A stretch of DNA of 64,000 nucleotides. Source: Arachnia rubra. GTDB taxonomy: Bacteria; Actinomycetota; Actinomycetes; Propionibacteriales; Propionibacteriaceae. A model generated the notes under the pieces. That model saw only the letters and a program-made list of their open reading frames with translations. It ran no database searches and was not told the origin of the DNA. Positions 27,780 through 35,584 of the stretch are shown in pieces. Where the stretch lies: positions 3,100,001 through 3,164,000 of the forward strand of contig NZ_AP024463.1 in NCBI RefSeq assembly GCF_019973735.1, written 5' to 3'. A program made the translations under genes and the position numbers. Numbering within the stretch: the first letter of the stretch is position 1; each line of letters starts with the position of its first letter.

Positions 27780-29225
27780 ATGAAGATCGATTCAGACAAG
27801 CTAGAGGCCACCATCCGCGAGGTCCTCGCGGCGATGGTCCCCAACCAGTCCGCGGCGTCCTCCCCCGCGCCTGCCGCATGCCCGGTGCCGGCCCCGGCCC
27901 AGGACGAGCCGACCGGCGACGGCGTGTTCGCGGACATGGACTCGGCGGTGGAGGCCGCCTACCGCGCCCAGCGCGAGTACATGACGCACACGATGGCGGA
28001 CCGGCGCCGCTACGTCGCCGCAATCCGCGAGGCGATGCTGGCGCCCGAGGCCCTCGACTACATGTCGGAGCAGGCCGTGGCGCAGTCGGGGATGGGTGAT
28101 GCCGGCCACAAGTACCTGAAGAACAAGGTGGCAGCCGCCGAGACGCCGGGCGTGGAGGATCTCCTCACGGAGGCGTGGTCGGGTGATGACGGCCTGACCA
28201 CCGTCGAGTACTCGCCCTACGGCGTGATCGGGGCCATCACCCCCACCACCAACCCCACCGAGACCATCACCTGCAATTCCATCGGGATGCTGGCGGCCGG
28301 CAACTCGGTGGTGTTCAGCCCGCACCCGCGCGTCGCACGGCTGTCGTGCTGGCAGGTCCGTCGCATCAACCGGGCGCTGCGCGAGGCCGGGGCGCCCGAC
28401 AACCTGGTGGTGACGGTGACGGCGCCGTCGCTGGAGAACACCAACGCGATGATGGCCCATCCCCGCATCAACATGCTGGTCGCCACGGGCGGCCCGGGCA
28501 TCGTCAAGGCGGTGCTGAGCTCCGGGAAGAAAGCCATCGGCGCCGGTGCGGGCAACCCGCCCGCCGTGGTCGACGAGAGCGCCGACATCGAGCATGCCGC
28601 CCGGTGCATCGTCGACGGCGCGACCTTCGACAACAACCTGCCCTGCACCGCGGAGAAGGAGATCATCGCGGTCGACTCCATCGCGGACATGCTGAAGTTC
28701 TGCATGCTGAAGAACGGCGCCTACGAGGCGACGGGCGCGGAGATCACGGCACTGGAGAACCTCCTGGTGGCGAACGGCAAGCCCCGCACCGAGTGGGTGG
28801 GCAAGCCGGCCGCGAAGATCCTGGAGGCGATCGGCGTCACCCCGCCGGCTGGGGTGCGGCTGATCGTGTGCGAGGCCTCCGCCGACCACCCGTTCGTAGT
28901 GCATGAGCTGATGATGCCGGTGATCGGCCTGGTCCGGGTGCCGGACGTGGACGCCGCCATCGACCTGGCCGTCGAGCTGGAGCACGGCAACCGTCACACC
29001 GCGGTCATGCACAGCCTGAACGTCAACAAGCTGACGAAGATGGGCAAGCTGATCCAGACCACGATCTTCGTGAAGAACGGGCCATCGTTCAACGGCCTCG
29101 GCATCGGTGGCGAGGGCTACCCGACGTTCACCATCGCCGGGCCCACCGGTGAGGGCCTCACGTCGGCGCGCAGCTTCACCCGGAGGCGCCGCTGCGTGCT
29201 CGTCGGCGACCTGAACGTCCGCTGA
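27780..29225 (+). CDS. pduP: CoA-acylating propionaldehyde dehydrogenase
   Basis: 481 residues. It oxidises propionaldehyde to propionyl-CoA with NAD+. An N-terminal helix (DSDKLEATIREVLAAMV) and Ala/Pro linker give the classical PduP encapsulation peptide. Cofactor and catalytic blocks are YGVIGAITPTTNPTETI, INMLVATGGPGIVKAVLSSG and the nucleophile Cys in FDNNLPCTAEKE. ATP is not gained here unless PduL/PduW act on propionyl-CoA; neither gene is in the window. 3 bp after pduO. Confidence 0.95.
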   Translation: MKIDSDKLEATIREVLAAMVPNQSAASSPAPAACPVPAPAQDEPTGDGVFADMDSAVEAAYRAQREYMTHTMADRRRYVAAIREAMLAPEALDYMSEQAVAQSGMGDAGHKYLKNKVAAAETPGVEDLLTEAWSGDDGLTTVEYSPYGVIGAITPTTNPTETITCNSIGMLAAGNSVVFSPHPRVARLSCWQVRRINRALREAGAPDNLVVTVTAPSLENTNAMMAHPRINMLVATGGPGIVKAVLSSGKKAIGAGAGNPPAVVDESADIEHAARCIVDGATFDNNLPCTAEKEIIAVDSIADMLKFCMLKNGAYEATGAEITALENLLVANGKPRTEWVGKPAAKILEAIGVTPPAGVRLIVCEASADHPFVVHELMMPVIGLVRVPDVDAAIDLAVELEHGNRHTAVMHSLNVNKLTKMGKLIQTTIFVKNGPSFNGLGIGGEGYPTFTIAGPTGEGLTSARSFTRRRRCVLVGDLNVR

Positions 29226-29228
29226 GCG

Positions 29229-30212
29229 ATGACCAAGCGGATAGCTGTCACGGGAGCGGCCGGGCAGATCGGCTACGCGCTGGTCTACCGGCTGGCTTCC
29301 GGCGACCTGCTGGGCGACGAGCCCGTCGAGTTGCGGCTGCTGGAGGTGCCCGCCGCGGTGCGGGCCCTCGATGGGGTGGCGATGGAACTCCTCGACTGCG
29401 CGTTCCCGCAGTTGAAGGGCATTGAGGTCACCTCCGATCCTCGGGTGGCGTTCGACAACGCGAATGTCGCGATGCTGGTCGGCGCCTCGCCGCGCAAGGC
29501 GGGGATGGAGCGCGCCGACCTGCTGGAGGCCAACGCCGCCATCTTCGCCGAGCAGGGCCGGGCTCTGGCCTCGTCGGCTGCCCCTAACGTCCGGGTGGTG
29601 GTGACGGGCAACCCGGCCAATACGAACGCATTGATCACTTCGCGGCATGCCGACGGGATCCCGGCGGAGCGGTTCACGGCGCTGACCCGCCTAGATCACA
29701 ACCGGGCCCGGGCGCAGCTGGCGGCGAAGGCCCGTCGCCCGGTCGCGGATGTGACGCACGTGACGATCTGGGGCAATCACTCGGCGACGCAGTACGCGGA
29801 CGCCTTCAATGCGCAGATCTGCGGCAGGCCGGCGGCGGAGTGGATCGCGGACGACGCCTGGATCGCCTTCGACTTCCTACCCACCGTCGCTAGGCGAGGA
29901 GCCGCGGTGATCATGGCCCGGGGCAAGTCGAGCGCGGCGTCGGCGGCGAACGCCACCATCGCCCACGTCCGCGACTGGCTGCTCGGCACACCCCAGGACG
30001 ACTGGACGTCGATGGCGGTCGTCAGCGACGGCTCCTACGGCGTCCCGGCGGGCCTGGTCTCGTCGTTCCCGGTCCGCTGCGCCGGCGGGGACTGGCAGAT
30101 CGTCCAGGGCCTGCCGCTGAACGCCTTCGCCAAGACCCGCTTCGACGCCTCCGTCGACGAGCTGAGGTCGGAGGCGGAGGAGGTCCGGTCGATGGGCCTG
30201 CTGCCCCGCTAA
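29229..30212 (+). CDS. mdh: NAD-dependent malate dehydrogenase
   Basis: 327 residues, the size of Thermus/actinobacterial-type MDH. NAD site [20 protein letters not shown]; substrate loop [15 protein letters not shown] with both expected Arg residues; [29 protein letters not shown]; catalytic His in [13 protein letters not shown]. It reduces oxaloacetate with NADH or the reverse. It starts 3 bp after pduP, so it is the last gene of the pdu operon. It has no encapsulation-like N-terminal helix, so a cytosolic location is the default. In propionic acid bacteria MDH belongs to the Wood-Werkman cycle. Confidence 0.93.
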   Translation: MTKRIAVTGAAGQIGYALVYRLASGDLLGDEPVELRLLEVPAAVRALDGVAMELLDCAFPQLKGIEVTSDPRVAFDNANVAMLVGASPRKAGMERADLLEANAAIFAEQGRALASSAAPNVRVVVTGNPANTNALITSRHADGIPAERFTALTRLDHNRARAQLAAKARRPVADVTHVTIWGNHSATQYADAFNAQICGRPAAEWIADDAWIAFDFLPTVARRGAAVIMARGKSSAASAANATIAHVRDWLLGTPQDDWTSMAVVSDGSYGVPAGLVSSFPVRCAGGDWQIVQGLPLNAFAKTRFDASVDELRSEAEEVRSMGLLPR

Positions 30213-30251
30213 GGGTCGCGGTCGCCGCACCCACCGCACACTCACGCCCCG

Positions 30252-30340
30252 GTTTGCTGGCCTTATCGCTGTTTGCTGGCCTCACAGCACAGGCAAACGT
30301 GAACAAGGCCAGCAAACCAGCAACAGGGCCAGCATGTTAT
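30252..30340 (+). repeat. Interspersed palindromic repeat, copy 3
   Basis: The core at 30271-30317 is identical over 47 nt to copies 1 and 2. On the left is a further TTTGCTGGCCTTATCGCT unit close to that of copy 2, and on the right CAGGGCCAGCA as in copy 2. It lies 40 bases after mdh, so it may also end the pdu transcript as a stem-loop. Confidence 0.9.
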
Positions 30341-30417
30341 CGCCTTAAACCTGAGCTGGGGCCTGTCGATTTGTTGCTATTGCCCCGCCCACTGGACTCT
30401 CGGCGACCCCGGCTGGG

Positions 30418-30741
30418 TCAGTTCTCAAGGAGGGTGGTGATGACGCGGACCACGTCCGTGACGTCGTATCCCGCACGATCGGTGCGGGTGATGCGCGCGA
30501 TCGAGACCGTCCGGGGTTGCTCGCCAATGGCGTAAGAATTCTCGGCGAGTTTCACCCGGGTCGCCCACGGCCGGTGTGCGCTGGTCATCGGAACAACGAT
30601 CACCAAACCCATGCGTTGCGCCAAACGCTCATCCGACAGCACCAGGTGCGGGCGGTGACCACGCTGCTCATGCCCTTGGGTCGGATCCATCGACAACCAC
30701 ACCACGTCGCCGCGACCAGGCACCGCAGTTGCCATCGTCAC
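30418..30741 (-). CDS. MazF/PemK-family endoribonuclease toxin
   Basis: 107 residues: GRGDVVWLSMDPTQGHEQRGHRPHLVLSD at the N-terminus is the MazF/PemK opening, followed by LVIVVPMTSAHRPWATRVKL and SIARITRTDRAGYDVTD with the conserved Arg-Ile-Thr segment. It should cut mRNA at short sequences when free of its antitoxin. Its start overlaps the antitoxin stop by 4 bp. The pair is related in layout and motif to the one at 42870-43456. Confidence 0.88.
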   Translation of the reverse strand: MTMATAVPGRGDVVWLSMDPTQGHEQRGHRPHLVLSDERLAQRMGLVIVVPMTSAHRPWATRVKLAENSYAIGEQPRTVSIARITRTDRAGYDVTDVVRVITTLLEN

Positions 30742-30986
30742 GCTTCCTCAGCTGCGAGAGCGCGGTCCTCAGCGCTGTACCCCTCGTCCAGCGCATCGCC
30801 GTCGCTGGAGACCGCCGCAGCATAGGAATGCGGGGTGACGTCCTCAAACGACGCCCAGAACCGACGGCGCTCATATTCGTCCAGCAGCATGCGCAGATAC
30901 GCGTCGATGGTCTTCGACTCGTTGGCAGCACCGGCCTTGATGCGGGCACGCGTCTCTTCCCTGACAGCAATAGTCGTACGACTCAT
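30738..30986 (-). CDS. Antitoxin partner of MazF-type toxin
   Basis: 82 residues. The N-terminal half (TIAVREETRARIKAGAANESKTIDAYLRMLLDEYE) fits a ribbon-helix-helix DNA-binding domain. The acidic C-terminal half (DALDEGYSAEDRALAAEE) would wrap the toxin. Gene order antitoxin-toxin with a 4-bp overlap. A comparable acidic tail is present in the second MazF antitoxin in this window. Confidence 0.82.
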   Translation of the reverse strand: MSRTTIAVREETRARIKAGAANESKTIDAYLRMLLDEYERRRFWASFEDVTPHSYAAAVSSDGDALDEGYSAEDRALAAEEA

Positions 30987-31083
30987 GCATATAAAAGTAT
31001 CAGACTACACAATCAGACACTGAGGCAGCCTTTGATGAAGGCCGCAGTCCCCCAGGAGCGCCGCACTGAGGACCCACGCGTGG

Positions 31084-31617
31084 TCATCGCTTGTCATCGC
31101 GCTTCCTCAGGTGCGCCGACACCACAGCACCCATCACGTGCGACAACACCAGCCACCCGCCCAGGACCCCCGCAGCTCGCAGCGGATGCATCGTCCGGGG
31201 GACGCCGGCCCGGCGCAGGGCGCGGAGAGCGTAGATCAGCTGGGGAATCACAACCAAGGGCGACGTGGCCGACCCGGTGGTGTATCTCCTAGCCGCCGCA
31301 GCCGCCAGGAGATGCCCAAACCCATGAAGCCCGAAACCCCATTGGAAGTCCTGGTAAAGCCGCCCCCGGCCGCGGGTCCGGATGCCGTTGGCCACCGCTG
31401 CCACGCACAGCCCTCCCATCATCGCGATACCGACGTTCACATGCCGCTGGTCGAGGTCCCGGGGAAGCGGGAGCCGGAGCCATGACGGCAGCGCATCGAG
31501 GGTCTTCTGAAACGTGGGGGCCATCGTGAGCAGTTCCTCCCCATCGTTGGCGAGGAAGGACGCCGCCAGCGAGAGCGGGACGAGCCACCGTTCCCGGTCA
31601 TCAAGCCTGCCGTCCAT
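31084..31617 (-). CDS. HXXEE-like membrane protein
   Basis: 177 residues with three to four hydrophobic segments. The layout (ANDGEELLTMAP near the start, HGFGHLLAAAAARRYTTGSATSPLVVIPQ in the middle, LSHVMGAVV at the end) resembles the HXXEE domain family of membrane proteins, though the first His of the HXXEE signature is Asn here. Function unknown in the family. It is divergent from a TetR regulator with a palindromic operator between them, so it is the likely regulated gene. Confidence 0.6.
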   Translation of the reverse strand: MDGRLDDRERWLVPLSLAASFLANDGEELLTMAPTFQKTLDALPSWLRLPLPRDLDQRHVNVGIAMMGGLCVAAVANGIRTRGRGRLYQDFQWGFGLHGFGHLLAAAAARRYTTGSATSPLVVIPQLIYALRALRRAGVPRTMHPLRAAGVLGGWLVLSHVMGAVVSAHLRKRDDKR

Positions 31618-31641
31618 GACACAACCTCCTCTGCGCGTGCT

Positions 31642-31666
31642 ATTACGCTACTATCAGTAGCGTAAT
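31642..31666. promoter_or_regulatory. Palindromic operator (TetR-type)
   Basis: A perfect inverted repeat of 11-nt arms, ATTACGCTACT and AGTAGCGTAAT, with a 3-nt centre, in the 70-bp gap between the divergent membrane protein gene and the TetR gene. Size and position fit an operator for the adjacent regulator controlling both directions. It also stands out as AT-richer than the flanks. Confidence 0.85.
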
Positions 31667-31687
31667 ATTTCCAGCAGGAGGGAACCG

Positions 31688-32491
31688 ATGCCACCAAGAG
31701 AAACCACCGGCAGGGATGGCGAGACGGGCGATGCCCAGGCATCGTCCCGGCGAGGCAACCGAAGGCGTCGTGGCCCGCACGACGACAATCAACGTGGCGG
31801 GAGTGGCACGTGGACATCCCCCGTCAGCCGGCCCCGTCCGACGGGATCCTCGCGGGGACGCCCCCGTAACCCGGACGCCGAGGGACGCATCATGCAGGCC
31901 GTCTTGGCCCTGCTCACGCAGAAGGGCTATTCGGGTCTGCGCATTGACGACGTCGCCCGCCTGTCCGGGGTGGCCAAGACGACGATCTACCGGCGCTGGT
32001 CGTCGCTGGCCCACCTGGTCGTCGACACCATGGCACAGAGCATCGGGGACCGGAGTTTCACCCCCACCCACGATCCGGTGGCCGACCTCCGCCGGATCTG
32101 CGCGATGCTGGCTGAGTCGGTCAGCGCCGGGGCGAACTCTTGGCTGGCCGCCGCGCTGGACATCCACCGGCAGCCCGACGAGGAGCTGCGCGCCCGCTAC
32201 CGGGAACGTATCATCGACCCACCGCGACGGCTGCTCACCGACACCCTCACCCGAGTGCGGGACGCAGGCCTCCTGAACGTGACGACCGCCCCCGAAGACC
32301 TAGCCGACCTGCTCATCGGCGGAGCCATATACCGCCTCGCAATCCTCCACACTCCCCTGGGTACCGCACAGATCAGCACCATCCTTGACGGGATCGTCAC
32401 CAACGGCACTAACGACCGACCGCGCCATCACCATAACCCGGCCAAGAGCACTCAACAGCGAACCAGCCCTAAAGACGCCAGCGCGCACTGA
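31688..32491 (+). CDS. TetR family transcriptional regulator
   Basis: 267 residues. The helix-turn-helix lies at about 65-110 (RIMQAVLALLTQKGYSGLRIDDVARLSGVAKTTIYRRWSSLAHLVVDTMA), preceded by an unusually long basic, Arg/Pro-rich N-terminal arm of ~60 residues. The C-terminal half (DLADLLIGGAIYRLAILHTPL) is the ligand/dimer domain. AGGAGGG at 31675-31681 supports the ATG at 31688, so the long arm is probably real. It likely represses itself and the divergent HXXEE-like gene through the 31642-31666 palindrome. Confidence 0.88.
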   Translation: MPPRETTGRDGETGDAQASSRRGNRRRRGPHDDNQRGGSGTWTSPVSRPRPTGSSRGRPRNPDAEGRIMQAVLALLTQKGYSGLRIDDVARLSGVAKTTIYRRWSSLAHLVVDTMAQSIGDRSFTPTHDPVADLRRICAMLAESVSAGANSWLAAALDIHRQPDEELRARYRERIIDPPRRLLTDTLTRVRDAGLLNVTTAPEDLADLLIGGAIYRLAILHTPLGTAQISTILDGIVTNGTNDRPRHHHNPAKSTQQRTSPKDASAH

Positions 32492-32517
32492 AGGCTAGTA
32501 GCCTAATAGGCAAAAGA

Positions 32518-32563
32518 GCGGATGTGCAGAGAAAATTATACGTCAAACACTCGGCACATCCGC
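32518..32563. terminator. Inverted repeat between convergent genes
   Basis: 10-nt arms GCGGATGTGC and GCACATCCGC flank a 26-nt AT-rich loop between the convergent TetR and WXG-like genes. The loop is large for a terminator, so it could instead be a protein site or mobile-element end. A second small palindrome (GGCTAGCTAGCC) touches the stop codon of the next gene. Confidence 0.4.
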
Positions 32564-32579
32564 CCCCCGAACAGGCTAG

Positions 32580-33836
32580 CTAGCCGAAGACCTTCTTGAC
32601 AAGCTTCTTACCTCCATTGTAGATCCCCTCCGAAGCGTCCCCAATTCGGTCGCCGACGTTCTTACCGTCTCCAGTAGGAATCATCGTGGCTGCACCAACC
32701 ACTGAGCCGATAGCAAAACCCGCAGCAGTACCAACTCCAGGAACAAAAGAACAGGCTGCTGCAGTTACAGCTGCCGTTGTCCCGATCTGCCCAGCCGTCC
32801 GGACGAATGCGCTCTCATTAGCCTTCCACTCAGTCTGCTCAGTAGTAAGGCCTGGCTGATTTTCGTATCGCGTCTTGGCAGAATCATATTCACTCTTATA
32901 ATTGAGCAGAACACCTGCCGCAAACAAGCCACGACCCAACGTTCTTCCGACCGCAGAGACACCAATCTTCGTACTAGAAAAACGCTCATCTGTTACTTTC
33001 ATTACTCCGTCAAAAGTTTCCGAAGACAAAAATTTCCACTCAGTCCACACACCCCGAGAAGGACCAACGAAAGAAGACTTAAACCTTGATCCAAATCTAC
33101 CCCAAAAACCTTGTGGCTCGGGTCCAACGCGATGCTTATTGAAAATATCTAAAAAGTACTTAGAAGATCCTCTCGTTACGGCCGAATCAAGTTTGACAGA
33201 GCGCTCACCAATCTGAAAAATCTGTCGAGTATAGTAGCGGGTCTTAACTACCTTTATACCCTCAGCAGCAATCTCAGCGGCAGCCATAATCCTACCTCGG
33301 ACATATTTAAGAAGAGGACTGAGAGGATCGCCTTGAGTTCCATCCTCTTGGATCGCATTTAAGCTATTCACACAGGTATCAACAGCGCTCTGGTATCGCT
33401 GAGCCAGATTATCGACCCTCCTTTGCAGGTCCAGTCCTTCGCTGTCTACATCGGGGTATGCTTCATTATCTGTAACAGGTTTACAGATAGGCTCAGTTCC
33501 ATCACTATTGTTCGTCCACGCTTCGGGCGTTGCGTTGTGCGCCTCTACCTCAGCCAACAGCGAAGTACGTTCAGTTTCCAACGCACTAGCGGTGGAAGTG
33601 AAGGTGGTAATGGCCGTTTTAATAGTTTCGGTTCCGGTTCCGACGTCCTGGGAGGCGGTCACAGGGACATCAAGTGCGGAATAAAGCAGATCCTCATGTG
33701 GCGTGTGGTAGCACGAACTCAAACCATCCCAGCTAGACTTGGCATTACTGACAGCAGTCTTAAAGTTTGATCCATGTGCTTTGAGATTACCCGCTTCGCT
33801 TTCAAGCGTACCGGAGTCATAGCCCTCATTATTCAA
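32580..33836 (-). CDS. WXG100/LXG-like putative type VII-secreted protein with glycine-rich C-terminus
   Basis: 418 residues. The N-terminal ~110 residues are helical with a WXG-like turn (SSWDGLSS) and long coiled-coil-prone helices (VGTGTETIKTAITTFTSTASALETERTSLLAEVEAHN), as in LXG/WXG effectors. A variable middle follows. The last ~80 residues hold hydrophobic Gly/Ala-rich segments (VPGVGTAAGFAIGSVVGAATMIP) and a basic Gly-Lys end, like glycine-zipper pore-forming domains. The gene is clearly AT-richer and uses different codons from its neighbours, suggesting transfer. The start is uncertain: TTG 33836 overlaps the stop of transposase debris, so the 5' end may be altered. No immunity gene is evident downstream. 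Confidence 0.6.
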   Translation of the reverse strand: MNNEGYDSGTLESEAGNLKAHGSNFKTAVSNAKSSWDGLSSCYHTPHEDLLYSALDVPVTASQDVGTGTETIKTAITTFTSTASALETERTSLLAEVEAHNATPEAWTNNSDGTEPICKPVTDNEAYPDVDSEGLDLQRRVDNLAQRYQSAVDTCVNSLNAIQEDGTQGDPLSPLLKYVRGRIMAAAEIAAEGIKVVKTRYYTRQIFQIGERSVKLDSAVTRGSSKYFLDIFNKHRVGPEPQGFWGRFGSRFKSSFVGPSRGVWTEWKFLSSETFDGVMKVTDERFSSTKIGVSAVGRTLGRGLFAAGVLLNYKSEYDSAKTRYENQPGLTTEQTEWKANESAFVRTAGQIGTTAAVTAAACSFVPGVGTAAGFAIGSVVGAATMIPTGDGKNVGDRIGDASEGIYNGGKKLVKKVFG

Positions 33837-34195
33837 AGTCTTTGTTGATTCGGTAGGGAAATTTGTTTTTGGTGATGAATTCTTCGAAGGCTTGGCGGGT
33901 GTGGTTGAAAGTGTCGCGTTGCTCGTTTGAGATGTTGTTTTTGGCTTCGGCCCAGACGTGTTCGATGGGGTTGTGGTCGGGGGCGTAGGCGGGCATGTTG
34001 ATGAGGTGTATGTTTTCGAGTGTGTTGCCGGGGCCTAGGAGTTTGCGGAGTTCTTGACTGCGATGAAATGAGGCGTTATCCCACACGATTGTGATGTGCT
34101 TGCCCGGGTATTGCTTAGTGAGGTGAGTGAGAGCGTCGATGATGAGGTCACTTTTTTGGTGTGACAATCGGTGGAGTGGAGTGCTATGGGTTTTG
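33829..34195 (-). pseudogene. C-terminal remnant of an IS630-family transposase
   Basis: About 120 codons remain: KHITIVWDNASFHRS, then LINMPAYAPDHNPIEHVWAEAKN, which carry the last Asp and the Glu of the DDE/D triad of IS630-type tyrosine-free transposases. The 5' part is missing exactly where the IS3 element begins (34196). The stop overlaps the first bases of the WXG-like gene, so the IS630 right end is also lost or not recognisable. Confidence 0.85.
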
Positions 34196-34220
34196 TGGAC
34201 ACTGTTGAAAAATAGGATTT

Positions 34221-34952
34221 CTAGGCTGCTTTCTGGTGTTGGCTCCATTCTTGGTGGACGTGGTTGGGGGTTCGGTACCCTAACGCCGAGTGAAGTCGTT
34301 TCTGATTGTAACGTAACTCGATCCAGGCTGTCACATCCTTTATAGCATGTTTCCGTGTTGGGTAGATCTTCCGGTTCACTACCTCCTTCTTGCAGGTGGC
34401 ATTAAATGATTCCGCTGCGGCATTGTCGTAACACGACCCAGTTCTACCTACCGAGGCACGGATACCATATGTGTTCATGATTTCCGCGTAATCAGCTGAG
34501 GTGTATTGCGAACCACGATCCGAATGGAAGACAGTCTCGCCCACGATAGGGGGTTGATTTCTGACTGCCATGTGTAAAGCATCGGTAATAAGTTGGGTGC
34601 GCATATTCCCGGCGATCGCGTAACTGATGATCTTTTTCGAGTAGCAATCCATGACGGTTGCTAGATAAGTGAATCCTTCCCAGGTGGGGATGTAGGTGAT
34701 ATCGCCTACCCATTTTTGCCCTGGTTTGTTGGCGGTAAAATTCCTTTTCACCAGATCCGGGCGGTGGTGAAGATCCTGGGCTGGGATGGTGGTGCGGGCC
34801 CGTTTCCGGGGCTGACAGGCCACCAGGCCGGCCTGGTGCATGAGCTGACGCACCAGCTCTGGGCTCGCGTGGATTCCCCGTTCGGCCAGGGCTGCGTGGA
34901 TACGTCGATACCCGTACGTTTGGTCAGACTCGTGGAAGAAATGCGTAATCAA
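34221..34952 (-). pseudogene. IS3 transposase OrfB (integrase core), frameshifted at its 5' end
   Basis: The intact part has HTH_21 (TYGYRRIHAALAERGIHASPELVRQLM) and the rve core: WVGDITYIPT, HSDRGSQYTSADY and the Glu in NAAAESFNATCKKE. The natural N-terminus lies further upstream: WRNQGLSETQKRREEL continues this frame, but the block KYVYIHREEGSYPVYLMCRW is in another frame, with the shift near 35010. Expression as a full enzyme would need a frameshift or an alternative start, so it is probably inactive. Confidence 0.8.
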
Positions 34953-35280
34953 AATAGTGAGTTCTTCCCGGCGTTTCTGCGTCTCGGATAAACCCTGATT
35001 CCGCCACCTTGTGGTAGCCGGAACGAGATACTCTGGCCCAGCGGCACATCAGATACACAGGATAGCTGCCTTCCTCGCGGTGAATATAAACATATTTCGC
35101 TGCTACCGGGATTCCTGCGCGAAGAAGGCCGCCGCTTTATCTCTGAACTCGAACCCTCCGTCTTCGCTTCACCCAGCCTCGGCCTGCAAGCGCTTGTTCT
35201 CCGCCACCTGATCCGACGAGGCTTCTACCATACCTGAATCGGGATGCTGCTTCCGCCATATCCTCACCCAGCTGACCCAC

Positions 35281-35395
35281 AGTTTGCCGGCTCCAGATTG
35301 TAGGACTTCGCCACTTCCGCTATCGGCCGAGACCCCTCAAGAACCTCCGCAACGATGTGTTCTTTAAACTCTTTACTGAATTTCGAAGCCGGCAT
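35281..35395 (-). pseudogene. IS3 OrfA remnant
   Basis: Starts with PASKFSKEFKEHIVAEVLEG and IAEVAKSYNLEP, the typical helix-turn-helix opening of IS3 OrfA, then runs into a frameshift and stop. It precedes OrfB on the same strand. Confidence 0.75.
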
Positions 35396-35450
35396 GATAC
35401 AGATTTTACCTCACATGTTCGAATAGACTCAGGTTTTTCGCCACTGTCCA

Positions 35451-35584
35451 CGAAACGCCGGGCACTCCACTGGACGGAGCTGCACAGCCCGTCATCGATG
35501 CCGGAGACCGCCGAGCGTGTGGCCTACTCGCTCGCCACCGCGATGGGAGGATGGACGATTCCATTCTCAGGAGGACAGGAATGA
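35451..35584 (+). pseudogene. Truncated 3' end of a gene upstream of the DUF6177-like gene
   Basis: From the IS3 boundary, a high-GC frame reads RRALHWTELHSPSSM...RVAYSLATAMGGWTIPFSGG and stops at 35582-35584, overlapping the next start (ATGATGA). This is the surviving end of a gene that formed an operon with the DUF6177-like gene and was cut by the IS3. I do not recognise the family; the neighbours suggest a type VII secretion-associated protein. Confidence 0.6.

Larger units (their letters stand above)
34196..35450 (-). mobile_element. IS3-family insertion sequence, decayed
   Basis: About 1.25 kb with imperfect terminal inverted repeats: TGGACACTGTTGAAAAA at the left end and the complement of TTTTTCGCCACTGTCCA at the right end. 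Content on the minus strand is an OrfA remnant, then OrfB. No target-site duplication is visible: the left flank lies in the IS630 remnant and the right flank in a truncated high-GC gene, so the element sits at a rearrangement or deletion junction. Confidence 0.85.

Noticed and set aside
27801..29648. A 615-codon minus-strand frame under pduP/mdh
   Set aside because: Antisense to two clear enzymes; no protein-like segments.
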